Origin: an uncultured Clostridia bacterium
Lineage (GTDB): Bacteria > Bacillota > Clostridia > Oscillospirales > Acutalibacteraceae
Reading direction: 5' to 3'
Length of the DNA: 64,000 nucleotides
NCBI GenBank assembly: GCA_945863885.1
Contig: CAMAZY010000006.1
Coordinates: 27,841 to 91,840 of the forward strand
Each line of letters opens with the position of its first letter. The stretch's first letter is position 1. Positions 34,270 to 44,324 of the stretch are shown piece by piece. Made by a program: the position numbers and the translations under genes. The notes under the pieces were generated by a model, which had not been told where the DNA came from, did no database searches, and was given only the letters and a program-made list of their open reading frames with translations.

Positions 34270-35340
34270 ATGAACAAGAAGGTTTTGGTCGGAATGAGCG
34301 GCGGCGTCGACAGCAGTGTCTGTGCGTATCTTTTGAAACGGGACGGGTATGAACCGACCGGTGCCAACTGCCGTTTTTTTGACAACGACGATGCGTTTAT
34401 CACCGATAAGACCTGCTGTTCTCTTGAGGATGCAAACGACGCAAGAAACGTTGCGTACAAGCTCGGTATTCCGTTTTATGTTTTTAATTATACCGAGGAG
34501 TTTCGCAATTGCGTGATCGAAAATTTTGTGGAAACCTACAGGAACGCCGCAACACCGAATCCCTGCATCGAATGTAACCGGCGGCTGAAGTTTGACAAGC
34601 TTTTAAAAAGAGCGATTGAACTTGACCACGACTATGTCGCTACCGGTCACTACGCACGCATCGAGACCGACCCTGTCAGCGGTCGCAAGCTTTTAAAAAA
34701 AGGCATTGACCCGAAAAAAGACCAAAGCTATGTGCTGTATATGCTCAATCAGTTTCAGCTTACGCACACGTTGTTCCCTCTCGGCGGCTTCACGAAAGCA
34801 CAGATAAGGCAGATTGCCGAAGAGCAGGGCTTTCTCAACGCCAAAAAGCACGAAAGTCAGGATATCTGCTTTATTCCCGACGGCGACTACGCCTCATTTA
34901 TTGAAAAGCATACGGGGGAAACGTTCCCCGAGGGCGAATTTGTGACCGAGGACGGAAAAGTACTCGGTACACATAAGGGCATTATCCGCTATACGGTCGG
35001 TCAAAGACGGGGCTTGGGTCTTGCCTTGCCGGCGCCGCTTTACGTCAAAAGAAAAGACCCGGAGAATAACCGGGTTGTGCTCTCGCCCGAAAAGGATTTA
35101 TACACAAGTGACCTTGACGCCGAAAACATCAACCTCATTGTGAGCGATACACTCGACGCACCGCTTCGGGTAAAAGCCCGGATCCGATATAATCAGCCCG
35201 AACAGCCGGCAACCGTCACACAGACGGGAGAAAATTGTTTTCATGTTCATTTCGACTCGCCGCAAAGAGCCATAGCCAAAGGTCAGGCTGTCGTGCTGTA
35301 CGACGGGGATATTGTTGTCGGCGGCGGAACAATCATCTGA
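34270..35340 (+). CDS. mnmA: tRNA-specific 2-thiouridylase
   Basis: Inserts sulfur at C2 of the wobble uridine in Lys, Glu and Gln tRNAs. 356 residues from ATG 34270, which follows TCCGGAGGTACGGTT; the earlier in-frame ATG at 34252 lies upstream of that site. The PP-loop GMSGGVDSSV is at residues 8-17. The catalytic cysteines are Cys102 in NPCIECNRRLKF and Cys200 in ESQDICFIPDG, near the positions of the E. coli pair. TGHYARI and DQSYVLY motifs are kept. It is a single gene with its own promoter. Confidence 0.96.
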   Translation: MNKKVLVGMSGGVDSSVCAYLLKRDGYEPTGANCRFFDNDDAFITDKTCCSLEDANDARNVAYKLGIPFYVFNYTEEFRNCVIENFVETYRNAATPNPCIECNRRLKFDKLLKRAIELDHDYVATGHYARIETDPVSGRKLLKKGIDPKKDQSYVLYMLNQFQLTHTLFPLGGFTKAQIRQIAEEQGFLNAKKHESQDICFIPDGDYASFIEKHTGETFPEGEFVTEDGKVLGTHKGIIRYTVGQRRGLGLALPAPLYVKRKDPENNRVVLSPEKDLYTSDLDAENINLIVSDTLDAPLRVKARIRYNQPEQPATVTQTGENCFHVHFDSPQRAIAKGQAVVLYDGDIVVGGGTII

Positions 35341-35457
35341 TTCTATCCGCCGAATAAAACAACAAAATAAGTCAAATGTGTCAACTTTTCAGAAAAAAAC
35401 TTGCCTTTTTTGTGTTTTTTGCTAAAAATCGCCTTTGTCTTTTGGTAAAAAGTTGAA

Positions 35458-35486
35458 TTGACAATTTTTTCTTTTTGTCGTATTAT
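35458..35486 (+). promoter_or_regulatory. Promoter of the sigma factor gene
   Basis: TTGACA and TATTAT separated by 17 bases, 50 bases before the ATG. Confidence 0.8.
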
Positions 35487-35538
35487 AAAAACGATAATAG
35501 TAGCTTTTCATGAAGCGCTATTTTGAAAGGGCATATTG

Positions 35539-36120
35539 ATGAAAAACTTTTCTTCTCTTTCCGACGAACAGCTTGTTTCGCTTTGTAAAAGCCAAAACGA
35601 CTCCGACGCCTGGAGTGAGCTTTGTTCCCGGTATTTCCCGGTCGCAAAGGCGCAGGCGTCAAAGCTCAGTTTTGACCGCAGCGAAACAGAGGATCTCGCT
35701 CAGGTCGGTCTGATCGGCTTTTTGAGTGCGGTTCATTCCTTCGACGAAAAGAGAGACGTTTCTTTCGCAACGTATGCGTCCCGCTGTATGCACAACAGAA
35801 TTGTCAATTCCGTAAAATCGAGCCGCAACAAGCGACAGATACCGCCTGATTTGTGCACCCCTTTCGATGACCAGTCCGAGCTTGCCGATACCGCTATGAC
35901 ACCCGAACAGCTTCTTCTTTCACAAAAGGAAGCCCAGCATATCTGCTCGACGGTCAGAGAAAAGCTGACAGAAAAGGAACAGCAGGTTTTCTTTTTGTAT
36001 CTGAGCGGTCTTCGTTACAGCGAAATTGCAAAAAAACTTGCCATCAGCGAAAAGTCCGTCGAAGGCGCCCTTTCAAGAGCCAGAAAAAAACTCAAAAGTG
36101 AGTTCGGCAAAAACAGTTGA
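35539..36120 (+). CDS. SigH-like sigma-70 family factor
   Basis: 193 residues with regions 2 and 4 only. Region 2.2 reads ETEDLAQVGLIGFLSAVHSF, region 2.3-2.4 FATYASRCMHNRIVNSVKSS, and region 4.2 YSEIAKKLAISEKSVEGALSR. Length and order resemble Bacillus SigH (Spo0H), the early sporulation and competence factor; an ECF factor is less likely because of the DLAQ.GLIG motif. The TTG just before ATG 35539 is not needed, since GAAAGGG is well placed for the ATG. A zinc-ribbon gene follows in the same direction. No other sporulation gene is in the window. Confidence 0.78.
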   Translation: MKNFSSLSDEQLVSLCKSQNDSDAWSELCSRYFPVAKAQASKLSFDRSETEDLAQVGLIGFLSAVHSFDEKRDVSFATYASRCMHNRIVNSVKSSRNKRQIPPDLCTPFDDQSELADTAMTPEQLLLSQKEAQHICSTVREKLTEKEQQVFFLYLSGLRYSEIAKKLAISEKSVEGALSRARKKLKSEFGKNS

Positions 36121-36210
36121 TATGCCTGATAGCTTAAAGTAGAGCGTTGTTTTCAAAGGTGACGGTGCAAATCCGGCAAGGGCAATTATTTTTCAAGCGA
36201 GGTTAAAATC

Positions 36211-36489
36211 ATGTACGAAGACAAAACGATTGTATGCAAGGAATGCGGAAAGGAATTCGTTTTCACCGCAGGCGAGCAGGAGTTTTACGCTGAAAAAGGC
36301 TTCCAGAACGAGCCTCAGCGCTGCAGAGACTGCCGTATGGCAAGAAAGAACGCAGCAAGACCTCCCCGTCAGCATTTCACTGCTACCTGTGCAAGATGCG
36401 GCGGCGAAGCTGTTGTTCCGTTTGAGCCCTCTCCGGACAGAGCGGTTTACTGCGACGATTGCTTCAAAGCAATGAAAGAAGAAGGCTAA
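36211..36489 (+). CDS. Small double zinc-ribbon protein
   Basis: 92 residues with two Cys4 ribbons. The first is CKECGKEF...CRDC (residues 9-42), typical of the probable zinc-ribbon family found beside translation and transcription genes. The second is CARCGGEAVVPF...CDDC (59-83). Linker residues are basic, so nucleic acid or RNA polymerase binding is possible. It is probably cotranscribed with the sigma factor 90 bases upstream; a terminator follows. Confidence 0.75.
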   Translation: MYEDKTIVCKECGKEFVFTAGEQEFYAEKGFQNEPQRCRDCRMARKNAARPPRQHFTATCARCGGEAVVPFEPSPDRAVYCDDCFKAMKEEG

Positions 36490-36516
36490 GCATTTTTATA
36501 AAAGTGTAAACCGAAA

Positions 36517-36550
36517 GAAGCGTGTCAGACGGCACGCTTCTCTTTCTTTT
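36517..36550 (+). terminator. Terminator of the sigma factor operon
   Basis: GAAGCGTG / CACGCTTC stem with an 8-base loop, then TCTTTCTTTT. Confidence 0.85.
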
Positions 36551-36555
36551 ATCTG

Positions 36556-37212
36556 TCATATGGCTTGCAAACAGCCGGTTTTTCCGAACAGCGAATCTTC
36601 CGGCGGCGTCAGAGTGAACGTCAGGTGTTCTTTTGTCTTCGGATGAAAAAACGAAAGAGAATAAGACCAAAGCGCAATATTCTTTTCGTTATCCGCACTG
36701 CCGTACTTCCCGTCACCGAAAAGCGGATTCTTTCTCGAGGCAAACTGCACCCGTATCTGATGGCTTCGGCCGGTTTCAAGCCGGATTCTGACGAGGGTAT
36801 AAACCGCCTCGTGATAGCTTCCCGCACAAAGCGTTTCATACGCCAGCGCCGCCTTTTTGACACCCTTGCGTTCACGCTTGACAACATATGTTTTATTCTT
36901 GCTGCTGTCTTTAAACAAAAGATCTTCAAGTCGCCCCGAAGGCTCTTCCGGCTGTCCGTGAAGCAAGGCAAGGTAGACTTTTTCAAGGCTTCTTTGGGCA
37001 ATCTGCTTTGAAAGCTCCCGGGCAGCAAACTGTGTTCTGGCGTAAACCATAATGCCGCCGACTCCTCTGTCGAGCCGGTGCACCGTATAGATTTCACCGC
37101 CGCAAACCTCTTTCAAACGAAATGGCATACAGTCCTCTTTTTCGCCCTCGCTTAAAACACCGACGGGCTTTTCGGCGACAACAAGTTCTTCGTCCTCAAA
37201 TATAATGTTCAT
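36556..37212 (-). CDS. RluA-family pseudouridine synthase
   Basis: 218 residues from ATG 37212 (MNIIFEDEELVVAEKPVGVL). The catalytic motif HRLDRGVGG contains the essential Asp; EKVYLALLHG and the RSHQIRVQFAS motif complete the family pattern. It modifies a uridine in rRNA or tRNA; the exact target cannot be fixed because the N-terminal S4 domain of RluD/RluC is absent. The frame extends 16 codons further upstream without a better ribosome site. Confidence 0.88.
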   Translation of the reverse strand: MNIIFEDEELVVAEKPVGVLSEGEKEDCMPFRLKEVCGGEIYTVHRLDRGVGGIMVYARTQFAARELSKQIAQRSLEKVYLALLHGQPEEPSGRLEDLLFKDSSKNKTYVVKRERKGVKKAALAYETLCAGSYHEAVYTLVRIRLETGRSHQIRVQFASRKNPLFGDGKYGSADNEKNIALWSYSLSFFHPKTKEHLTFTLTPPEDSLFGKTGCLQAI

Positions 37213-37244
37213 ACTGCTCACCGTTAAAAAAATATCCGTTTGCA

Positions 37245-37275
37245 AAAAAGTGAAGCACATTCATGCTCCACTTTT
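37245..37275 (-). terminator. Terminator of rny
   Basis: AGTGAAGCA / TGCTCCACT arms around CATTCA with A and T runs on both sides; it follows the rny stop on the minus strand. Confidence 0.7.
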
Positions 37276-37282
37276 TATTCTA

Positions 37283-38842
37283 TTATTTTGCGTAGTCAAC
37301 CGCTCTCGATTCACGGATCACGTTGACCTTGATCTGACCGGGATATTCAAGCTCCTGCTCGATCTTTTGAGCGATCGTTCTTGAAAGAAGAACCATATCA
37401 TCGTCGCTGATCTTATCGGGTTTGACAAGAACACGGATCTCACGGCCAGCCTGAATGGCGTAGGCATCGCTGACACCGTCAAAGTTCTTGGGAATATCCT
37501 CAAGTTCCTTGATTCTCTTGATGTAATTCTGAAGATTTTCTCTTCTTGCACCCGGTCTTGCCGCCGAAACGGTATCCGCCGCCTGAACAAGACAAGCAAT
37601 AATACTTGTCGGCTCGACATCGCCGTGATGCGCCTGAATGGCATTGACAACAATGTCGTTTTCTTTGTATCTCTTGGCGAACTCAACACCGAGCTCGATA
37701 TGGGAGCCTTCCTGAGAATGGTCAACCGCCTTACCGATATCGTGAAGAAGTCCGGCACGTTTGGCAAGCTTTACGTCGGCTCCGATTTCGGACGCCATCA
37801 AACCGGCAATATAGGAAACCTCAAGCGAATGGTTGAGTACGTTCTGACCGTAGCTGGTACGGTATTTAAGACGGCCTAAAAGCTTGACAAGCTCGTTATG
37901 GATACCGGTGATACCGGCGTCGATAACCGCTCTTTCGCCTGCCTGACGGATTGTCTGGTCAACCTCGTGCTTTGCCTTATCAAAAAGCTTTTCGATAAGC
38001 GCCGGGTGAATTCTGCCGTCGCTGATAAGCTTTTCAAGCGTAAGTCTCGCAACCTCACGGCGAACGGGATCAAAGCTTGAAATTGTGATGGCTTCGGGAG
38101 TATCGTCGATGATAAGGTCAACGCCCGTAATCGTTTCGATCGCGCGGATGTTTCTACCCTCTCGGCCGATGATACGACCTTTCATTTCATCATTCGGAAG
38201 CGCTACGACGGATACCGTAGCTTCCGCTGCATGGTCGGCAGCACAGCGTTGAATCGCCGTGCCGATGATTTCTCTGGCAAGGTTTTCGGACTCCTCACGG
38301 GTCTTTTCCTCGTACTCACGGATTTTCACGGCCTTTTCTCTTTTCAGCGTCTGCTCAAGCGTATCGAGCAAATATGCCTTGGCCTGTTCCTGTGTATAGC
38401 CTGTTATTCTTTCAAGCACTTCTAACTGACTTCTTTTGATGCTTTCTGCTTCGACTAATGTGTTATCGGCTTGCTTCAATTTTGCGGCAAGCGATTCTTC
38501 TTTTTTCTCAAGCTGTTCCACTCTTTTTTCAAGAGCGTCTTCCTTGGAAATCATACGTTTTTCCTGACGCTGGACCTCGTTGCGTCTTTCTCTGAGCTCA
38601 CGGTCAGCGTCTGTGCGCATTTTGTGAATCTCGTCCTTCGCTTCAAGAACAGCTTCACGCTTTTTGGTTTCGGCTTCGCCGACTGCTTTATTGATGATTT
38701 TAGCGGCTTCTTCTTCTGCGGAGCCTATCTGCGCTTCAGCGGTCTTTTTTCTATGCTGACCGCCGAAAATAAATCCTAAAACACCGAAAAGTATTGCACA
38801 AACAACGGCAATAATAATTGCAACGTAAATCGGAATAGTCAA
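37283..38842 (-). CDS. rny: Ribonuclease Y
   Basis: The main membrane-bound endoribonuclease that starts mRNA decay in Firmicutes. 519 residues. An N-terminal membrane helix ([18 protein letters not shown]) is followed by a long charged coiled coil (about 35-200), the KH domain with [15 protein letters not shown], and the HD domain with [14 protein letters not shown] and [15 protein letters not shown] 38842, seven bases after AAGGAGGTG, is taken as the start; the longer frame to 38917 would add an unlikely 25-residue leader. Confidence 0.95.
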   Translation of the reverse strand: MTIPIYVAIIIAVVCAILFGVLGFIFGGQHRKKTAEAQIGSAEEEAAKIINKAVGEAETKKREAVLEAKDEIHKMRTDADRELRERRNEVQRQEKRMISKEDALEKRVEQLEKKEESLAAKLKQADNTLVEAESIKRSQLEVLERITGYTQEQAKAYLLDTLEQTLKREKAVKIREYEEKTREESENLAREIIGTAIQRCAADHAAEATVSVVALPNDEMKGRIIGREGRNIRAIETITGVDLIIDDTPEAITISSFDPVRREVARLTLEKLISDGRIHPALIEKLFDKAKHEVDQTIRQAGERAVIDAGITGIHNELVKLLGRLKYRTSYGQNVLNHSLEVSYIAGLMASEIGADVKLAKRAGLLHDIGKAVDHSQEGSHIELGVEFAKRYKENDIVVNAIQAHHGDVEPTSIIACLVQAADTVSAARPGARRENLQNYIKRIKELEDIPKNFDGVSDAYAIQAGREIRVLVKPDKISDDDMVLLSRTIAQKIEQELEYPGQIKVNVIRESRAVDYAK

Positions 38843-38975
38843 AGTAGCAGCACCTCCTTCTTGTAATTGATTTTCGGTCACCGAAAAAAGTCGGCGCCGA
38901 AGATATGACATAAGCACATCATCAAAAGAATTACAGTATTGTTACTCGAGCGATAGTCAAAACACTATCTTAAAT

Positions 38976-39004
38976 ATTTTAAAACAATTGAACAATAAAG
39001 TCAA
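38976..39004 (-). promoter_or_regulatory. Promoter of rny
   Basis: TTGACT and TAAAAT separated by 17 bases; leader of about 130 bases. Confidence 0.8.
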
Positions 39005-39060
39005 GTCAAAAAGGGATAAATTTTATCTATTTTTTCAGCTTTTTCACATAAAGTAAAATT

Positions 39061-39092
39061 AAACCCGACCTTTTAAGAAAGCCGGGTTCAAT
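39061..39092 (-). terminator. Terminator after the large secreted protein gene
   Basis: AACCCGGCTTTC and a GTCGGGTTT arm around TTAAAAG on the minus strand, followed by AATTTTAC. Confidence 0.75.
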
Positions 39093-39126
39093 CATTTTCA
39101 GAAAATTATTTGATAAAGGAGCCGCT

Positions 39127-40944
39127 TTATTCTTCATCTTGTTTGCCGTCCTTATCCGGCTCGGCTTCAGACGGAGACTTTTTACGGACGTTGAACATAT
39201 AGCCCGCAAGCAGGCCGACCGCAAGAATACTTGTCGGCGCGGCAACAACCTCCGGATTTTCCTTGACTGCCGTAACGGCTCTTTGCGCCAGCGAGGATTC
39301 GGTAGTCTGCTGCACGGTTGTAATGACGGAGCCGACGCCCGGATCGGTCGCATAGGTTTCGTCAAGAAGCTGCTGAAGATAATCGGGTTTTGCGCTCGTA
39401 ATCGCCGATTTGTCCGAAGTTGTATACGAATAGGTCGAAAGAACGTTTCCTTCGTTATCCGATGTCTTCTTATCGGTCGCCTCACTCTTATCGGAGGTCG
39501 GCGGCGTCACTTGATTATCAATTGCATCAAACATATTATCGATAACCTGATTGAGCTTTTCGTTGTCCTGCGGAATAACAGCGCCTACCTGCGTCTGGAT
39601 GTTGGCAACAATATCGTTCTGAGCCGCTTCACTTTCTGTCGTCTTGTCGTATTTTATCACATTGAACGTGTAGGTAACACTTTCACGGTTGCCGTTGTTG
39701 TCGTCATAATCAACGAGCATCGTAACAACCTCTCGCTTCTTTTCAGGATTCAGAGCGGCAAACGAAGTGGACGAATGTGACATCGTCTTATCGGCTAAAT
39801 AAATCTTGACATATTTGTTGTCGCCGCCAAGCTGATCAGCCAAAACAAACGGAGTAAACCAAAGCTTTTCACAGTTTTTGTCGACATACAAATCATATTC
39901 AAAAATATCGGAATAAAACTCTTCTTCAAGCGGGAAGCAGCCGTTCTTGCAGGCAAGATTGAAAAGCTCTTCGCATGTGGCGTCACTCTCATAGGAAACG
40001 CCTTTTTCGTTGAGCATCGTTATGAGAATCAGACGGGCGGTTTCGGTTGCGGCACCCTGCGTTTCCGCAACGGCAAGTGCAGCGGGACTGATATGGATAT
40101 CATAAAGCGTATCGAAAATAGACGCATAATACGCAAAGTCAACATATTCCATCTGCGCCTGTGTCGCTTCGTCATATCTTGTAAGCGGAACCATGTAGTC
40201 GTTTTCGGCGGCGGTGATGATCTTGACCCAATGGAAGATTTCACTGTTTGTCGGGTTATCGCTTAACGGAATCTGTTCAAATTCCGAAACGTAATTTTTC
40301 AGGTTATACATACCGAAGCCTAAAACGGTGTTGATTCCCGACGGCAGATCCGAGCCTAAAAGCTCGGCAAGAATGATGGTGATTGCGCCGTCAAGGGTAA
40401 CGCCTTTCGGGAACGATACTTTTTTATTGTACAAAACGTAAATAGCGTCATAGCGCATAGCGGCATACACAACGGCGGCCTTTGTTTTTTCCGTTCCGGT
40501 CATACCAACAGGAAGACTGACGCCCTTTTTTATCAGGTAGTTTTTCATTCCGTCTTCGTTGATCGTCATACCGCAGGCCGTAACAACATAGAACAAGGCG
40601 TTTACAACGGCCTCATATCCGTCTTCGACTGTCTGTTCATTAAGGCCTTCCAGCAGTCTGTAATTGTCGACCTCTCGGATAAATTCACCGTATGTATGGC
40701 TGTAAGGATACTCCCCCTTCGGCACAATCCTCGACTGCGCTATCGCCATAGCGTCGTCCCGGATGACGAGATTGTCAAGCCAGGCAAGACTGTATGCCGG
40801 CGAACGGGACTGTGTATTTCCCGGAAGTGATTTTAAAACGCCGCTGTCGGCCGTAACGATCGCCGATGAAGTAAACGGCAGTACCACCGACGTCATGAAA
40901 ATAAGAATCGCAGCCAAAAGAGACAAAAGCTTTTTGATTTTCAA
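39127..40944 (-). CDS. Large exported protein with C-terminal membrane anchor, unknown
   Basis: 605 residues. A signal peptide (KIKKLLSLLAAILIFMTSVVLPFTSSA) is followed by a long soluble region of about 420 residues rich in helices and free of known motifs, a beta-like stretch (REVVTMLVDYDDNN) resembling secreted carbohydrate-binding or cadherin-like modules, a Ser/Thr-rich linker, and one C-terminal helix (TSILAVGLLAGYMFNV) before a charged tail (RKKSPSEAEPDKDG). It probably stays on the cell surface. AAAGGAGGAGACATT points to TTG 40944 as start. It is a single gene ending in a terminator. No enzyme fold is recognised. Confidence 0.6.
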   Translation of the reverse strand: MKIKKLLSLLAAILIFMTSVVLPFTSSAIVTADSGVLKSLPGNTQSRSPAYSLAWLDNLVIRDDAMAIAQSRIVPKGEYPYSHTYGEFIREVDNYRLLEGLNEQTVEDGYEAVVNALFYVVTACGMTINEDGMKNYLIKKGVSLPVGMTGTEKTKAAVVYAAMRYDAIYVLYNKKVSFPKGVTLDGAITIILAELLGSDLPSGINTVLGFGMYNLKNYVSEFEQIPLSDNPTNSEIFHWVKIITAAENDYMVPLTRYDEATQAQMEYVDFAYYASIFDTLYDIHISPAALAVAETQGAATETARLILITMLNEKGVSYESDATCEELFNLACKNGCFPLEEEFYSDIFEYDLYVDKNCEKLWFTPFVLADQLGGDNKYVKIYLADKTMSHSSTSFAALNPEKKREVVTMLVDYDDNNGNRESVTYTFNVIKYDKTTESEAAQNDIVANIQTQVGAVIPQDNEKLNQVIDNMFDAIDNQVTPPTSDKSEATDKKTSDNEGNVLSTYSYTTSDKSAITSAKPDYLQQLLDETYATDPGVGSVITTVQQTTESSLAQRAVTAVKENPEVVAAPTSILAVGLLAGYMFNVRKKSPSEAEPDKDGKQDEE

Positions 40945-41112
40945 AATGTCTCCTCCTTTGGAAAAATATATAAGAACCCATAATTGCTGATTATATATGT
41001 AAATATGATACAACGAAACTGAAATAATGTCAACCGAAAAACCGTCGTTTCCTGTAAAATAATTGTTACCGATGTAAAATTAAGGTAATTTTTATCCCTT
41101 TGCTCTGTCAAC

Positions 41113-41143
41113 CAAAAAGACCCGGCAGTTTTGCCGGGCCGTT
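41113..41143 (-). terminator. Terminator of the mgsA-hisS-aspS unit
   Basis: GCCCGGCAAAACTGCCGGGT then CTTTTTGG on the minus strand, just after the aspS stop. Confidence 0.9.
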
Positions 41144-41151
41144 TATGCGTT

Positions 41152-42933
41152 TTATTCCTGAGCCGAAACCTCGATTCCGAGATCCTTAAGCTGAACGTCG
41201 TCGACAACGGACGGACAGTCGGTCATCGGTTCGCTTGCGTTTTGCACCTTCGGGTAAGCCACAACATCACGAAGATTGTCAAGACCTAACATCTGCATAC
41301 AAAGCCGGTCGAGACCGAGGCCGATTCCTCCGTGCGGCGGTGCGCCGTACCGGAAAGCATCGAGCAGGAAGCCGAACTTTTCGTAAGCTTCCTCGTCCGT
41401 CAGTCCTAAAAGAGAGAAAATTCTCTTTTGCAGTACGGGGTCGGTGATTCGAATCGAACCGCTTGCCAGCTCTACGCCGTTTAATACAAGGTCGTAAGCT
41501 GTCGCCCGGACGTTCGCCTTATCCGTCTCAAGGTACGGCAGGCACTCTTCAAGGGGAGCCGTAAACGGATGATGCATCGCAACGAACTGACCGAGCTCCT
41601 CGTCCCAGTCAAAGAACGGGAATTCAACGATCCAGAGAAGATTCAGCTTGGACTTGTCAATGATGTCAAGCTTCTTGGCGACCGCCTGACGAAGCGCACC
41701 TAAAACCGGAAGCGTGACCGACTGCTTGTCGGCGATAATCAGCACCACGTCGCCCGGCTTTGCGTCCGCCTTTTCGGCGATTGCCGCCATTTCAGCTTCC
41801 GTCATGAACTTCGCAAAGGACGAAGCAACCGAGCCGTCCTCAGCATATCTTACCCATGCGATCCCCTTGGCGCCGATTCCCTTGACAAGCTCGACAAGCT
41901 TATCAATTTCTTTTCTTGTCAGAACCGAGTATGCATTTTTAGCGTTGATGCCGCAGACTCTTCCGCCGTTTTCGAGAGCGCCTGTGAATACGCCGAAGCC
42001 GCAGCCGGAAACAGCGTCTTTCAGGTCGAAGATTTCCATTTCATATCTTGTGTCGGGCTTATCGGAGCCGTAGCGCTCCATCGCCTCTTTATAAGTCAGT
42101 CTCGGAAGCGGCATTTCAATATCTTTCCCGATGGCTTCTTTGAAAAGACGCTTGACAAAGCCCTCAATCATCGAAAGCACGTCCTCCATATCGACAAAGC
42201 TCATTTCCACGTCGATCTGGGTAAATTCGGGCTGTCTGTCAGCTCTTAAGTCCTCATCACGGAAACAGCGGGCAATCTGCATATAGCGGTCGAAGCCCGC
42301 CACCATCGAAAGCTGCTTATAAAGCTGCGGCGACTGCGGAAGCGCATAGAAGCTGCCTTTATGGATACGGCTCGGAACAAGGAAGTCTCTTGCGCCCTCG
42401 GGTGTCGAGCGCATCAGCATCGGGGTTTCGATTTCGATAAAGCCGTTTTCGTCAAAGTAGTCACGGGTGATTTTTGCAATCTTGTGACGCATGATGATGT
42501 TCTTTTGCAAATCGGGACGGCGAAGGTCAAGATAACGGTACTTGAGCCTTGTAAGCTCCGCTGTCGGGCAGTTCTCAATGATGTCAAACGGCGGCGTTTC
42601 GCTTTCGCCGAGAACACGAAGATCGCTGACGGCGATTTCGATTTCACCGGTCGGAATTTCGGTATTCTTCGAGGAACGCTCACGGACAACACCCTGTGCC
42701 ATGAGTACATATTCGCTTCTGACCGTAAATGCCTTATCAAAAACCGCTTTGTCCGTGCTGTCGTCAAAAGCAAGCTGAATGATTCCCGTGCGGTCACGAA
42801 GGTCGATGAAAATCAGCGCACCGAGGTCACGCTGTTTTTGTACCCAGCCGCAGACCGTAACGGTTCTGCCGATATCCTTTGCGGTGAAAACGCCGCAGTA
42901 GTCTGTTCTTTTCAGTCCTGTCATAGTATCCAT
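41152..42933 (-). CDS. aspS: Aspartyl-tRNA synthetase
   Basis: 593 residues, the full bacterial class II type. An N-terminal OB-fold anticodon domain (VTVCGWVQKQRDLGALIFID) is followed by class II motif 1 near IETPMLMRSTPEGARDF, motif 2 RCFRDEDLRADRQPEFTQID, the GAD insertion domain (residues about 290-420), and motif 3 GIGLGLDRLCM. It is 36 bases downstream of hisS and should be transcribed with it under the T-box leader. Confidence 0.96.
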   Translation of the reverse strand: MDTMTGLKRTDYCGVFTAKDIGRTVTVCGWVQKQRDLGALIFIDLRDRTGIIQLAFDDSTDKAVFDKAFTVRSEYVLMAQGVVRERSSKNTEIPTGEIEIAVSDLRVLGESETPPFDIIENCPTAELTRLKYRYLDLRRPDLQKNIIMRHKIAKITRDYFDENGFIEIETPMLMRSTPEGARDFLVPSRIHKGSFYALPQSPQLYKQLSMVAGFDRYMQIARCFRDEDLRADRQPEFTQIDVEMSFVDMEDVLSMIEGFVKRLFKEAIGKDIEMPLPRLTYKEAMERYGSDKPDTRYEMEIFDLKDAVSGCGFGVFTGALENGGRVCGINAKNAYSVLTRKEIDKLVELVKGIGAKGIAWVRYAEDGSVASSFAKFMTEAEMAAIAEKADAKPGDVVLIIADKQSVTLPVLGALRQAVAKKLDIIDKSKLNLLWIVEFPFFDWDEELGQFVAMHHPFTAPLEECLPYLETDKANVRATAYDLVLNGVELASGSIRITDPVLQKRIFSLLGLTDEEAYEKFGFLLDAFRYGAPPHGGIGLGLDRLCMQMLGLDNLRDVVAYPKVQNASEPMTDCPSVVDDVQLKDLGIEVSAQE

Positions 42934-42969
42934 ATTTTACAACAAGTCCTTTCTATTGTCAGATTTTTG

Positions 42970-44316
42970 TCAGTTGTTTGTGCCTAAGAGTGTCGCAAGA
43001 TCAAGGTTTTCACCAAGACCCATTTCTTCGAATTCCTTCAGGCTTTCGCTTAAGTAAATATTCATGAAATCGGCTTCGAAGCTTTTGAGCGAAACCTCTT
43101 GTTCCTCTCCGTCGGACATATTCTTGACCTTGAGCACGCCGGTTTCAAGCTCGCTGTCGCCGATAACGCAGGTAAAGGCGGCGCCGATTTTGTTGGCATA
43201 TTTCATCTGTGCCTTGACGGAACGTCCGACAACGTCAAATTCAGCGTGAACGCCCTCATGACGAAGTGCCGAGGCGATCTTTGCCGCCTGCGTCAGCGCT
43301 TTGTCACCCATGGAAGCTAAATACAGTACACACTTTTCCTTTTCCGGGAACGGAAGCCCCTGCTTTTCCATAATCAGCATCAGTCTTTCAAGACCCATAC
43401 CGAAGCCCAACGCCGGAGTATGCGCTCCGCCGATTTCTTCGACAAGACCGTCATAGCGTCCGCCACCGCAGACCGTACCCTGTGCGCCGATTTCGGTCGA
43501 AACGAATTCGAAAACGGTTCGTGAGTAGTAGTCAAGACCTCTTACGATAGTCGGATTGATTTCAAATCTGATGCCCATTTCGGTCAGGAAGTTCTGAACC
43601 GAAGCAAAGTGCTCCTTACAGTCATCGCAAAGGTAGTCCGTTACTTTCGGTGCGTTCTTTGCAATTTCCGAGCAAACCGGACTTTTACAGTCGAGGATTC
43701 TCATCGGATTTCTTTCCAGTCTCGAAAGACAGGTCGCACAAAGCTGATCCTTATAGCCCTCGAAATATTCTTTCAATGCCTTATGATATTCCGCACGGCA
43801 GGTCGGACAGCCGATGGAGTTGATCTCGAGCTTGATGCCCTTGATGCCGAGAAACGAGAAAATCTCGTCGGCGATGGAAATGACCTCAGCGTCCGCCGCC
43901 GGAGAAGCGGCACCTAAGCACTCGACGCCGAACTGATGAAATTCACGAAGCCGACCGGCCTGCGGCTTTTCGTAGCGGTAGCAGGAGGTCAGGTAACACA
44001 TTTTCTGCGGCATCGGCTCGTTATAAAGGCCGTGCTCAAGATAGGCTCTGACCGCACCGGCCGTTCCCTCGGGGCGAAGCGTGATCGACCGTTCGCCCTT
44101 GTCATTGAAGGTGTACATCTCCTTTTGCACAACGTCGGTCGTGTCGCCGACGCCTCTTTGGAAAAGCTCGGTATGTTCAAAGACGGGCGTTCTGATTTCG
44201 CTGAAGCCGTAGTTGGCGGCAATCTGCAAAACGGTGTCCTCGATAAATTGAATTTTGTAGCTTTCGGCAGGAAGTACGTCCTGCGTTCCTTTGATTGATT
44301 TTGTAATCAGTGCCAT
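42970..44316 (-). CDS. hisS: Histidyl-tRNA synthetase
   Basis: 448 residues. KSIKGTQDVLP near the N-terminus and motif 2 CYRYEKPQAGRLREFHQFGVE are characteristic, as are the histidine motifs GLDYYSRTVFEF and GGGRYDGLVEEIGG, motif 3 GFGMGLERLM and the anticodon-binding C-terminal domain. ATG 44316 follows AAGGATGG; the longer frame to 44379 runs into the T-box terminator and is rejected. Confidence 0.96.
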   Translation of the reverse strand: MALITKSIKGTQDVLPAESYKIQFIEDTVLQIAANYGFSEIRTPVFEHTELFQRGVGDTTDVVQKEMYTFNDKGERSITLRPEGTAGAVRAYLEHGLYNEPMPQKMCYLTSCYRYEKPQAGRLREFHQFGVECLGAASPAADAEVISIADEIFSFLGIKGIKLEINSIGCPTCRAEYHKALKEYFEGYKDQLCATCLSRLERNPMRILDCKSPVCSEIAKNAPKVTDYLCDDCKEHFASVQNFLTEMGIRFEINPTIVRGLDYYSRTVFEFVSTEIGAQGTVCGGGRYDGLVEEIGGAHTPALGFGMGLERLMLIMEKQGLPFPEKEKCVLYLASMGDKALTQAAKIASALRHEGVHAEFDVVGRSVKAQMKYANKIGAAFTCVIGDSELETGVLKVKNMSDGEEQEVSLKSFEADFMNIYLSESLKEFEEMGLGENLDLATLLGTNN

Positions 44317-44324
44317 AAAACCAT

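Noticed and set aside
39127..40944. LPXTG sortase substrate
   Set aside because: The C-terminal helix is followed by a charged tail but no LPXTG-like motif is present before it.
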